Below, one piece after another: positions 1-5,896 of a DNA stretch of 7,639 nucleotides. The notes below the pieces were generated by a model, which searched no databases, was not told where the DNA came from, and saw nothing but the letters and a program-made list of their open reading frames with translations. The DNA is taken from assembly GCA_937901265.1 (NCBI GenBank), contig CALCHA010000437.1:1-7639 (forward strand), read 5' to 3'. Position 1 is the stretch's first letter. Each line of letters opens with the position of its first letter. Made by a program: the position numbers and the translations under genes. Source of the stretch: an uncultured Phycisphaerales bacterium (GTDB taxonomy: Bacteria > Planctomycetota > Phycisphaerae > WQYP01).

Positions 1-1756
1 GGCGAACATTTTTTTGCCGGACCGGTTTGTGAAGGGGACCTGCCCGCACTGCAAATCGCCGGAGCAGTATGGCGATTCGTGCGAGGTGTGCGGGAAGACG
101 TTTGATCCGTCGGAGCTGATCGATCCGGTGAGCGTGGTGTCGGGCGCGCGGCCGGTGCTGAAATCCTCGCGGCATCTGTTTCTGGACCTGGAGAAATCGC
201 GGGGGATGCTGCTGGGGCTGTACGAGCGGGGGTTTGTGGATGAGGCGGTGAAGAACAAGCTGATGGACTGGTTCAAGGAGCCGCTGCGGTCGTGGGACAT
301 TTCGCGGGATGCGCCGTTTTTCGGGTTTCCGATTCCGGGCGAGGAGGGGAAGTTTTTTTACAACTGGTTCGATGCGCCGGTGGGGTACCTCGCGTCGCTG
401 GGGCATTTTCTGGAGGAGGGTGCGGCGGGGACGGAGGAATTCTGGAACAGCGAGGATATCGAGCGCTGGCATTTTATCGGGAAGGACATTCAGTATTTTC
501 ATGCGATGTTCTGGCCGGTGATGCTGCATGCGGCGGGGATGGCGCTGCCGACGAAGCTGGCGGTGCATGGGCATCTGACGGTGAACGGCAAGAAGATGTC
601 GAAGCGGGACGGGACGTTCATCCAGGCGTCGGTCTTTGCGAAGCACCTGGATACGCAGTATTTGCGGTATTACTACGCGACGAAGCTGGGGCCCGAGCCG
701 CAGGATCTGGATTTGTCGTTCGAGGATTTTTCCGCGCGGATCAACGGCGAGCTGGTCAACAAGCTGGCCAACCTGGTGAGCCGGTGTGCCCCGATGGTGA
801 CGCGCCTGCTGGGGGGGCAGGTGGGGGTGTCGGCGATGGATGCGCTTCCGCTGCTCAAGGAGATACGGGGGGCGTCGGAAGAGATCGGAGCGGCCTACGA
901 GGGGCGCAATTTCGCGGCGGCGGTGCGGACGATTTGCGCGCTGGCCGACAAGGCCAACAAGTATGTAGAGGACCAGGCGCCCTGGAAGATGGTCAAGAGC
1001 GGGCCGCAGGGGGTGGAAGACGCGCGGGGCGTGCTGACGGCAGCGTTGGAGGCGGGGCGGATTCTGACGATTTATCTGAAGCCGATCTTGCCGCAGTTTG
1101 CGGAGAAGGTGGAGACCTGTCTGGCGCTCGAGCCTCAGGCGTGGGGGCATGTGGAAGAGGCGATGGAGCCGCACGAGATACGGAAGTTTGAGCATCTGGT
1201 ACAGCGATTGGACATGAAGGCGGTGGACGCGATGGTTCAGGAATCGACCGAAGCGGGAAGTTCAAAGCCCGAGGTCCGGAGTCAGAGCGTGGAGGGCGGC
1301 CAGGTCAGTGGCGGCGCGGTGCCGGCGCAGGCGGTCGCGGATCAACCGGCGGGGGTGGGCCCGGCGACGAGTGCGGCCGGTCCGGGGGCGGGGCCGGCGC
1401 ATCCCGACACCGAGCCGCTGGCGCCGGTGATCAACATCGATCAATTTGCCGCGGTCGATTTGCGCGTGGGGCTGGTGGTGGCCGCGGAGGTGCTGGCGAA
1501 ATCAGACAAGCTGATGAAGCTGACGCTGGACGCCGGGCATCTGGGGCAGCGGACGATCCTTGCGGGGATCAAAAAAGCCTACACGCCGGAGCGGCTGTTG
1601 AATCGGCTGGTGATCTTCTGTGCGAACCTGGCCCCGCGAACGATGGGGAAGTTCGGGACGAGCGAAGGGATGATTTGTGCGGCGGGTCCGGGGGGAACGG
1701 AGGTGTTCGTGCTTTCGCCGGACACCGGCGCAAAGCCTGGACAACGCATTCACTGA
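1..1756 (+). CDS. metG: Methionyl-tRNA synthetase, 3' part (cut by left edge)
   Basis: Class I aminoacyl-tRNA synthetase that charges tRNA-Met in the cytoplasm. The frame is open from base 2, so the TTG at 14 is an internal Leu codon, not a start. About 140 N-terminal residues, including the HIGH motif, lie outside the window. Counting from base 14: a zinc knuckle with four Cys (10, 13, 23, 26; CX2C-X9-CX2C); catalytic-core motifs WDISRDAPFFGF (94-105) and HFIGKDI (153-159); the KMSKS loop written as KMSKR (194-198); and an anticodon-binding helical domain with NLVSR (253-257) and QAPW (321-324), equivalent to known tRNA-contact residues of E. coli MetG. A Gly/Ala/Pro-rich linker (about 412-471) leads to a C-terminal OB-fold tRNA-binding domain (from INIDQF, 473) that mediates dimerisation in this family. 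The C-terminus is complete. The next gene starts 10 bases downstream, suggesting co-transcription. Identification is firm. Confidence 0.97.
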   Translation, partial: ANIFLPDRFVKGTCPHCKSPEQYGDSCEVCGKTFDPSELIDPVSVVSGARPVLKSSRHLFLDLEKSRGMLLGLYERGFVDEAVKNKLMDWFKEPLRSWDISRDAPFFGFPIPGEEGKFFYNWFDAPVGYLASLGHFLEEGAAGTEEFWNSEDIERWHFIGKDIQYFHAMFWPVMLHAAGMALPTKLAVHGHLTVNGKKMSKRDGTFIQASVFAKHLDTQYLRYYYATKLGPEPQDLDLSFEDFSARINGELVNKLANLVSRCAPMVTRLLGGQVGVSAMDALPLLKEIRGASEEIGAAYEGRNFAAAVRTICALADKANKYVEDQAPWKMVKSGPQGVEDARGVLTAALEAGRILTIYLKPILPQFAEKVETCLALEPQAWGHVEEAMEPHEIRKFEHLVQRLDMKAVDAMVQESTEAGSSKPEVRSQSVEGGQVSGGAVPAQAVADQPAGVGPATSAAGPGAGPAHPDTEPLAPVINIDQFAAVDLRVGLVVAAEVLAKSDKLMKLTLDAGHLGQRTILAGIKKAYTPERLLNRLVIFCANLAPRTMGKFGTSEGMICAAGPGGTEVFVLSPDTGAKPGQRIH

Positions 1757-1757
1757 C

Positions 1758-1762
1758 GGGAG
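1758..1762 (+). promoter_or_regulatory. Ribosome binding site of the Gfo/Idh-like gene
   Basis: GGGAG lies four bases before the ATG at 1767, inside the 10-base gap after the metG stop. It selects this ATG over earlier in-frame codons that would overlap metG (the frame is open back past 1677). Confidence 0.55.
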
Positions 1763-1766
1763 ATCG

Positions 1767-2894
1767 ATGGCGGTACGCCTGGCGATGGTTGGCATGGACC
1801 CGGTGCAGCGGGAGTGGGTGCGCGCGGTGGGAGAGTTGCGCGCGGCGGGGGAGATCGAAGTGGTCGCGGCCGGGCATCGGACGGTGGCGCTGGCGCGCGA
1901 TCTGGCCGACGCCGTGGGCGGCGGTGGGGAGGCGGAGCGGGTGCCCGCCTATGACGACCTGCGGACCCTGACGCACGAACGCACGCCGCAGGTCGTGCTG
2001 CTGGATCGCCCGGAGAATCTGACCCTGGACATGCTCCGCGGGTGGCTCGGACAGAAGATCGGCGTGTTGAGCGTCGGTCCACCGGTGGAGACGGTGGCCG
2101 AGGCCTTGGCGCTGTCGGAGGCCTTGGAGGCGCGGACCCATTTGCTCTACGTCTGGCCGCGAATGATGGGCACGTTCGGCTATCGACAGGCGGCCGGAGC
2201 GGAGGATTTCATCCGGCCGGTGCGCTTTGCATCGGGCACCTGGCTGGGCCGCAACCATGCGCTGGCGAAGGCGGCGGATATTCGTGCCGGTGAGGAGCGG
2301 GCGGTGCAGCCCGGCGGGACCGAGGGGGGCGGGTCCGGGGCAAGCGGCGGTGCGGCGAGCGCGGAAGGAGTGGAGATTGTCCGGTCGTTGAGCGTGCTGG
2401 CGTGGGATGCGCTGGCGACGTTGATCGAGTTGATGGACGTACCCACGTCGGTTTTTGCGTCGATTCGCGGAACGGTGGGTCAGGGCGACACGTTTGCGGA
2501 CATGAGCGGGGCGGCGGCGTTGACCCTGCGCTTTCCCGAGGATGCCGCCGCGAGCCTGACGCTGTCGGACCGGATGGCCGGGGGCGTGGCGGCGGGTGAG
2601 GAGCGGTCACTGCTGCTGCTGGGGCAGGGCGGGACGGCGCGGATCAGCGCGGGGTGGTATGAGTTTCACGATGCGGCCGGGCGACGGATGGATGAAGGGC
2701 GGGCGGCGGGCGAAGCGGGCGGGGAGGCGGCGGCGCTGCGCGAATTCTTGCAGCACTTTCAGATGCCGGCCACCCCGCAGCGCGGGTGGGAGCATCGCCT
2801 GTCAGCGGTGGCGGCGACCATGGAGGCGCTGGTGGTCAGCCACCGGACCGGTCAGGCGGAATCACCGGAGCGTTTTCGACGATTGCGTCGATAA
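1767..2894 (+). CDS. Divergent Gfo/Idh/MocA-like protein (probably not a normal dehydrogenase)
   Basis: 375 residues. The architecture resembles the Gfo/Idh/MocA oxidoreductases: a Rossmann-like N-half (MAVRLAMVGMD, then EIEVVAAGHR at 29-38, AYDDLRTL at 61-68, PQVVLLD at 74-80) and a C-half with the family's beta-sheet pattern (AALTLRFPEDAAASLTLSD at 250-268, LLLLGQGGTARIS at 282-294) and a final helix ending in SHRTGQ (358-363). Key family residues are missing: the GxGxxG dinucleotide loop reads VGMDPVQ (8-14), the Lys of the EKP motif is replaced (VGPP, 103-106), and no catalytic GxHxxD stretch is visible. A Gly/Ala/Ser-rich segment at 176-199 looks like an insertion. The ATG at 1767 has a Shine-Dalgarno sequence and lies 10 bases after metG, so the two are probably one operon. 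The substrate is unknown, and a non-enzymatic or cofactor-free role is possible. The fold call is moderate; any enzymatic activity is doubtful. Confidence 0.75.
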   Translation: MAVRLAMVGMDPVQREWVRAVGELRAAGEIEVVAAGHRTVALARDLADAVGGGGEAERVPAYDDLRTLTHERTPQVVLLDRPENLTLDMLRGWLGQKIGVLSVGPPVETVAEALALSEALEARTHLLYVWPRMMGTFGYRQAAGAEDFIRPVRFASGTWLGRNHALAKAADIRAGEERAVQPGGTEGGGSGASGGAASAEGVEIVRSLSVLAWDALATLIELMDVPTSVFASIRGTVGQGDTFADMSGAAALTLRFPEDAAASLTLSDRMAGGVAAGEERSLLLLGQGGTARISAGWYEFHDAAGRRMDEGRAAGEAGGEAAALREFLQHFQMPATPQRGWEHRLSAVAATMEALVVSHRTGQAESPERFRRLRR

Positions 2895-2900
2895 TTTTTT
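2876..2900 (+). terminator. Probable intrinsic terminator overlapping the stop codon
   Basis: A perfect 6-bp stem TCGACG/CGTCGA (2876-2881 and 2886-2891) with a 4-base ATTG loop is followed by TAA and then six T (2895-2900). The TAA is the stop codon of the Gfo/Idh-like gene, so the hairpin lies within its last codons. Stem, tight loop and T-run fit a factor-independent terminator, although the stem is short and three bases separate it from the T-run. It would end the metG transcript and separate it from the adaptor gene. Confidence 0.5.
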
Positions 2901-2940
2901 CAGGCGGGGAGGATTTGCGGCTAACCAGAACCGGCGGCGG

Positions 2941-2969
2941 GCATCCAATGAAGATGCGGCATTTTTTTT
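2941..2969 (+). terminator. Weak second hairpin plus T-run
   Basis: GCATC (2941-2945) and GATGC (2953-2957) form a 5-bp stem with a 7-base loop, followed after four bases by eight T (2962-2969). This is a possible backup terminator just before the adaptor gene. The stem is weak and the match could be chance. Nothing else is recognisable in the 93-base gap between the two genes. Confidence 0.25.
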
Positions 2970-2977
2970 GAGCGGAT

Positions 2978-2981
2978 GGAG
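2978..2981 (+). promoter_or_regulatory. Ribosome binding site deciding the adaptor start
   Basis: GGAG sits six bases before the ATG at 2988. The in-frame ATG at 2976 overlaps this motif and has no purine-rich site of its own, so 2988 is the preferred start. Confidence 0.55.
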
Positions 2982-2987
2982 CAAGCG

Positions 2988-3932
2988 ATGCACAGGATAA
3001 TCCGGCAAAATGGGTGGGTGGCGGGGGTTGTGATGGGGCTGGCGGCGGCAGGAGCGGGATTCGGGCAGGCCGACGGCGGCTTGCCGCCGGTGCCGGGGGC
3101 CGGTCGCTCGTTGCCGGGCGGGTTGCCGCCGGATCCGGCGGCCGGGACCGGGAGCGGCGCCTTCAGCGTGGTGAACGGCGTGATGACGCTGCGCGGACCG
3201 ACGGAGCCGGCGGCGCGGGTCGAGGTGCCCTCGCCGCTGCGTGGGCAGCTCAGCGAGGTGGACGTCAAGGAGGGACAGACGGTCAAGAAGGGGGAGGTGA
3301 TCGCCAAGCTGGATGACGCGTTGCAGGTCCTGATGGTGGAGGCGGCGCAGCTGGAGGTGGCCAACGACGCGGCGGTGCGCAACGCGCAGGCCTCGATCGA
3401 TTTTGCGAAAAACGATCTGGAGCGGGTGAAAAAGAGCGGCGTGGCGAGCGAGACCGAGGTGCGGCAGAAGACGCTCGCGGTCACGCAGGCGGAAATCGAA
3501 CTTGATTTTCAAAAGGCCAAGGCGGCGGCGGCGCAGCTGAAATTGAAGGAGGAGCAGACCACGCTCGACCGCATGACCATCAAAAGTCCGATTGATGGGC
3601 GGGTGCTGCGGGTGAATCGGCAGGCGGGGGAGCAGACGGATGAAAATCCCGTGGCGGTGGTGGTGCAGACGAGCAAACTCAACGCACTGTTTTATCTGCC
3701 CCGGAGCATGTTTGGCAAGGTGACAACGGGCGAGAAGGCGACGCTGAAGCTGGAGACCGACCCGGCGGTGGAGCGCGAGGGGGTGGTCACCGCGGTGGAT
3801 CCGGCGGTGGATCCCGCGGGCCTCTTCCGCGTGAAGCTGGAGATGGACAATTCGGACGGAAAAGTTCCGGCGGGGACGCCGGCGGTGTGGGCGCGGGCCG
3901 TGGGCGCCGTGACCAGGGCGGCCGACAAGTGA
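2988..3932 (+). CDS. HlyD/RND-type efflux periplasmic adaptor (membrane fusion protein)
   Basis: 314 residues from the ATG at 2988; the ATG at 2976 would add only MEQA. The N-terminus is a likely signal peptide: basic start (MHRIIR), hydrophobic core about 10-24, possible cleavage after GQA (28). A Gly/Pro-rich spacer (29-60) with two GGLPP motifs follows. The first half of a biotinyl/lipoyl-like domain is at about 77-110 (VEVPSPLRGQLSEV, KEGQTVKKGEVIAKLDD), a charged alpha-hairpin coiled coil at about 111-192, and the second lipoyl half at about 194-228 (MTIKSPIDGRVLRVN, QAGEQ). A beta-barrel region (231-288) ends the recognisable fold. In this family the adaptor bridges an inner-membrane transporter and an outer-membrane channel. 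It is shorter than AcrA-type adaptors, and no transporter or TolC-like gene lies beside it, so the partner and substrate are unknown. The family call is strong. Confidence 0.88.
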   Translation: MHRIIRQNGWVAGVVMGLAAAGAGFGQADGGLPPVPGAGRSLPGGLPPDPAAGTGSGAFSVVNGVMTLRGPTEPAARVEVPSPLRGQLSEVDVKEGQTVKKGEVIAKLDDALQVLMVEAAQLEVANDAAVRNAQASIDFAKNDLERVKKSGVASETEVRQKTLAVTQAEIELDFQKAKAAAAQLKLKEEQTTLDRMTIKSPIDGRVLRVNRQAGEQTDENPVAVVVQTSKLNALFYLPRSMFGKVTTGEKATLKLETDPAVEREGVVTAVDPAVDPAGLFRVKLEMDNSDGKVPAGTPAVWARAVGAVTRAADK

Positions 3933-4028
3933 ACCCGCAGGCGGCGGGGCAGGGTGAGCAGGCCGGCGGGAGAGGTGCCGACGTTTTCAGCGGGGGGTGT
4001 TTGGGGTAGGCTTGCGGTTTGGCCAGCG

Positions 4029-4034
4029 AAGGAG
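4029..4034 (+). promoter_or_regulatory. Ribosome binding site of the rbsD/fucU-like gene
   Basis: AAGGAG, a strong Shine-Dalgarno sequence, lies seven bases before the ATG at 4042. It fixes the start there although the frame is open further upstream. The rest of the 109-base gap after the adaptor gene (3933-4041) shows no convincing terminator. Confidence 0.7.
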
Positions 4035-4041
4035 CTTAAGC

Positions 4042-4485
4042 ATGTTGAAGACGCCGATTTTGCATCCGCAGATTCTCGCAGCGTTGGGGCGGGCCGGGCA
4101 CTCCTCGAAGATCCTCATTGCCGACGGGAACTATCCCTTCCACACGAAGCGCGGTCCGAACGCGGAAGTGGTGTTTCTGAATTTCGCGCCCAACCACATG
4201 ACGGTGACCGACGTGCTGGCGGGGATCGCCAACAGCGTGCCGCTGGAACTGGCGGAGGTGATGGAACCCAATCGCATGGGGCCCTATGCGATGAAGACGG
4301 ATCCGCCGATCTTTGAAGAATTCCGCAAGCTGCTCAAGGCGCGCAACGCGACGCTGGATTTGACCCGGCTGGAGCGGTTTGCATTTTATGAGGCGGCGGG
4401 GACGAAGGATGTGGCGTTGACGATTGCCACGGGAGAGCAGCGCATGTATGCGAATATCCTGCTGACGATCGGGGTGGTGATGTGA
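4042..4485 (+). CDS. RbsD/FucU-family protein (sugar mutarotase-like)
   Basis: 147 residues, the normal length for this family of small oligomeric cytoplasmic enzymes. Known members (RbsD D-ribose pyranase, FucU L-fucose mutarotase) interconvert sugar anomers or ring forms. Family marks visible here are MLK...HP..LAALGRAGH (1-20, with catalytic-type His20), ILIADGNYP (24-32, with Asp28), the strongly FucU-like RLERFAFYE (109-117) and GEQRMYANILL (131-141, with Tyr136 and Asn138). The loop after His20 reads GHSSK rather than the GHGD typical of characterised members. The start is fixed by an AAGGAG site. No sugar kinase, permease or isomerase gene is nearby; the DUF1015 gene follows 54 bases later on the same strand. 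Family membership is confident; the sugar acted on cannot be told from sequence. It is closer to FucU than RbsD by its C-terminal motifs. Confidence 0.88.
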   Translation: MLKTPILHPQILAALGRAGHSSKILIADGNYPFHTKRGPNAEVVFLNFAPNHMTVTDVLAGIANSVPLELAEVMEPNRMGPYAMKTDPPIFEEFRKLLKARNATLDLTRLERFAFYEAAGTKDVALTIATGEQRMYANILLTIGVVM

Positions 4486-4494
4486 GGGGCGTGG

Positions 4495-4513
4495 GGGGCA
4501 TGTACAATGCCCC
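4495..4513 (+). promoter_or_regulatory. Perfect 7-bp hairpin containing a TACAAT hexamer
   Basis: GGGGCAT (4495-4501) and ATGCCCC (4507-4513) are exact inverse complements around a 5-base loop, GTACA. TACAAT (4503-4508) matches the -10 consensus TATAAT at five of six positions, but no good -35 box lies about 17 bases upstream. TTTATTTT follows at 4520-4527, six bases after the stem. It could be a weak terminator for the upstream gene, an operator-like site, or part of a promoter for the DUF1015 gene, whose ATG is 27 bases downstream. Structure seen; function inferred. Confidence 0.35.
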
Positions 4514-4529
4514 GCTCGATTTATTTTGC

Positions 4530-4535
4530 AGGTGA
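4530..4535 (+). promoter_or_regulatory. Ribosome binding site deciding the DUF1015 start
   Basis: AGGTGA lies four bases before the ATG at 4540. The in-frame ATG at 4507 falls inside the hairpin's 3' arm and has only a G-run upstream, so the start at 4540 is preferred. Confidence 0.5.
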
Positions 4536-4539
4536 CCTG

Positions 4540-5886
4540 ATGGCCGTGATCTCCCCGTTTGCCGCGATTCGTTATCCCCGGAAGCAGCAGAGCACCCTTG
4601 CCGCGCCGCCCTATGACGTGTTGAGCGGGGAGGACAAGGCGCGGCTGCTGGCGCGGGAGGGGCACAACATCGTGGCGGTGGACCTGCCGCACATTCCGCC
4701 GAAGCATGCGGGTCCGGATGCGGTGTATGAGGAAGCGGGCACGACATTGCGGGCGTGGCTGGCGTCAGGGGTGCTGCAGCGCGATGCGGCGCCCGCGTTC
4801 TATGCGTATCAGCAGACCTACACGCATGGCCCGACGACCTATCGCCGGCGGGGATTTTTCTGCCGGGTGCGCCTCGAGGCCTTTGGCCCGGGGGGCACCA
4901 TTCATCCCCACGAGCAGACATTCTCCGGGCCCAAGGAAGACCGGCTGAAGCTGATGCGCGCGACCCACGCGAACCTTTCGCCGGTGTTCGGGCTTTATGA
5001 CGATCCGAGCAACGACGTGACGGACCTGCTTTTCGAGGCGGTGGGGCTGACGCCGGCGCTGGCGCAGGCGGAGCTTCCGAGTCAGGATGGCAAGTCGCTG
5101 GTGTTGTCGGAATTGTGGGCGGTGACGGACGCGGCGGTGATCGCCGACATCGAAAAGATGATGGCGGAGAAGCACCTTTACATTGCGGATGGGCATCACC
5201 GCTACACCACCTGCCTGAACTATCGCAAGGAAGTGGCCGACGCGCGGGAGGGGGGCCTTGATCCGGATGATGCGGCGAACCAGTGCATGTTTGTGCTCAT
5301 TGCGCTGCAGGACCCTGGGCTGATCATCATGCCGACGCACCGGGTGGTGGCGGCGGCCAGCTTAAAAGATTTTTACATGGAGGCGTTCAAGGAGGCTGCG
5401 GAGAAGCTGGGGCAGATCGTGGAGACCAAATTCCGCGGCGATTCGCTGGGGCAGCTGGAGCGCGAACTGCCGGGGTATGGGCCCCACGCGATCGGCGTGT
5501 ATGACCCGGTGGAAGACGCGGCGGTGGTGTTTCGCCCCGCGAACGACGATCCCCTGGGCGGATTTGCGGAGGATCCGGCGCTGGCGGGAAAATCGGCGGC
5601 ATGGCGGCAACTGGACGTGGCGATTCTGCAGCACCTGGTCTTTGAGCGAATCGTGACGCCGGCGTTCGGGAGTCCGGAGGCACCCATGGCCTGGGCGTTT
5701 CCGCACGATGCCCACGAGGTCGCAGCCCTTTGCCGCAGCGGGGAGTACCGGGTGGGATTCCTGCTGCAGCCGACGCCGCTGGCGGCGGTGCGGGATCTGT
5801 GCAATGCCAACGAGCTGATGCCGCAGAAGAGCACCTTCTTCTATCCGAAGCTGGCGACCGGGATGGTGATCAACCCACTGCTGTGA
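4540..5886 (+). CDS. DUF1015 family protein
   Basis: 448 residues, a usual length for DUF1015. The ATG at 4540 (MAVISPFAAIRY) matches the family's typical opening; the upstream ATG at 4507 would add 11 unrelated residues. Conserved family blocks in order: PPYDV (23-27), IHPHEQTF (121-128), PKEDRLKLMRAT (131-142), SPVFGLY (147-153), YIADGHHRYTT (214-224), PTHRVV (265-270), LDVAILQHLVFE (358-369) and a C-terminal block with MPQKSTFFYPKLATG (427-441). The His-rich HPHE and GHHR motifs suggest a catalytic or metal/phosphate-binding site, but that is inference. There is no signal peptide or membrane segment, so it is probably cytoplasmic. I recall homologues near serine-biosynthesis genes in some Firmicutes; that is unchecked and no such genes are here. 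It follows the RbsD/FucU gene and converges on the kinase gene with a 10-base gap. Family call strong, function unknown. Confidence 0.9.
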   Translation: MAVISPFAAIRYPRKQQSTLAAPPYDVLSGEDKARLLAREGHNIVAVDLPHIPPKHAGPDAVYEEAGTTLRAWLASGVLQRDAAPAFYAYQQTYTHGPTTYRRRGFFCRVRLEAFGPGGTIHPHEQTFSGPKEDRLKLMRATHANLSPVFGLYDDPSNDVTDLLFEAVGLTPALAQAELPSQDGKSLVLSELWAVTDAAVIADIEKMMAEKHLYIADGHHRYTTCLNYRKEVADAREGGLDPDDAANQCMFVLIALQDPGLIIMPTHRVVAAASLKDFYMEAFKEAAEKLGQIVETKFRGDSLGQLERELPGYGPHAIGVYDPVEDAAVVFRPANDDPLGGFAEDPALAGKSAAWRQLDVAILQHLVFERIVTPAFGSPEAPMAWAFPHDAHEVAALCRSGEYRVGFLLQPTPLAAVRDLCNANELMPQKSTFFYPKLATGMVINPLL

Positions 5887-5896
5887 GGGCAGGGTT

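Noticed and set aside
292..1191. A 299-codon open frame inside metG in another frame
   Set aside because: The product is dominated by Gly, Ala and Arg as expected from out-of-frame reading of GC-rich codons, while the metG frame carries all the family motifs.
2099..2131. Direct repeat GAGGCCTTGG twice within the Gfo-like gene
   Set aside because: It encodes a short Ala/Leu/Glu helix (AEALALSEALEA) and is adequately explained by codon bias.
1569..2258. A 229-codon minus-strand frame across the metG/Gfo-like junction
   Set aside because: It is antisense to two supported genes; its His/Arg/Gln-rich product is typical of shadow frames.
2897..2925. TTTTCA, 17-base spacer, GCTAAC as a promoter for the adaptor gene
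   Set aside because: The -10 match is three of six and the first box is part of the T-run already explained by the terminator-like hairpin.
3792..3815. A 12-base tandem repeat (GCGGTGGATCC twice) in the adaptor gene
   Set aside because: There are only two copies, in frame, encoding AVDPAVDP in a region where adaptors often carry a V-x-P-x-V-D-P type sequence; no sign of a functional DNA repeat.
3984..4012. TTTTCA, 17-base spacer, TAGGCT as a promoter for the rbsD/fucU-like gene
   Set aside because: It matches the consensus boxes at only four and three of six positions; such matches are expected by chance and the organism's promoter rules are unknown.
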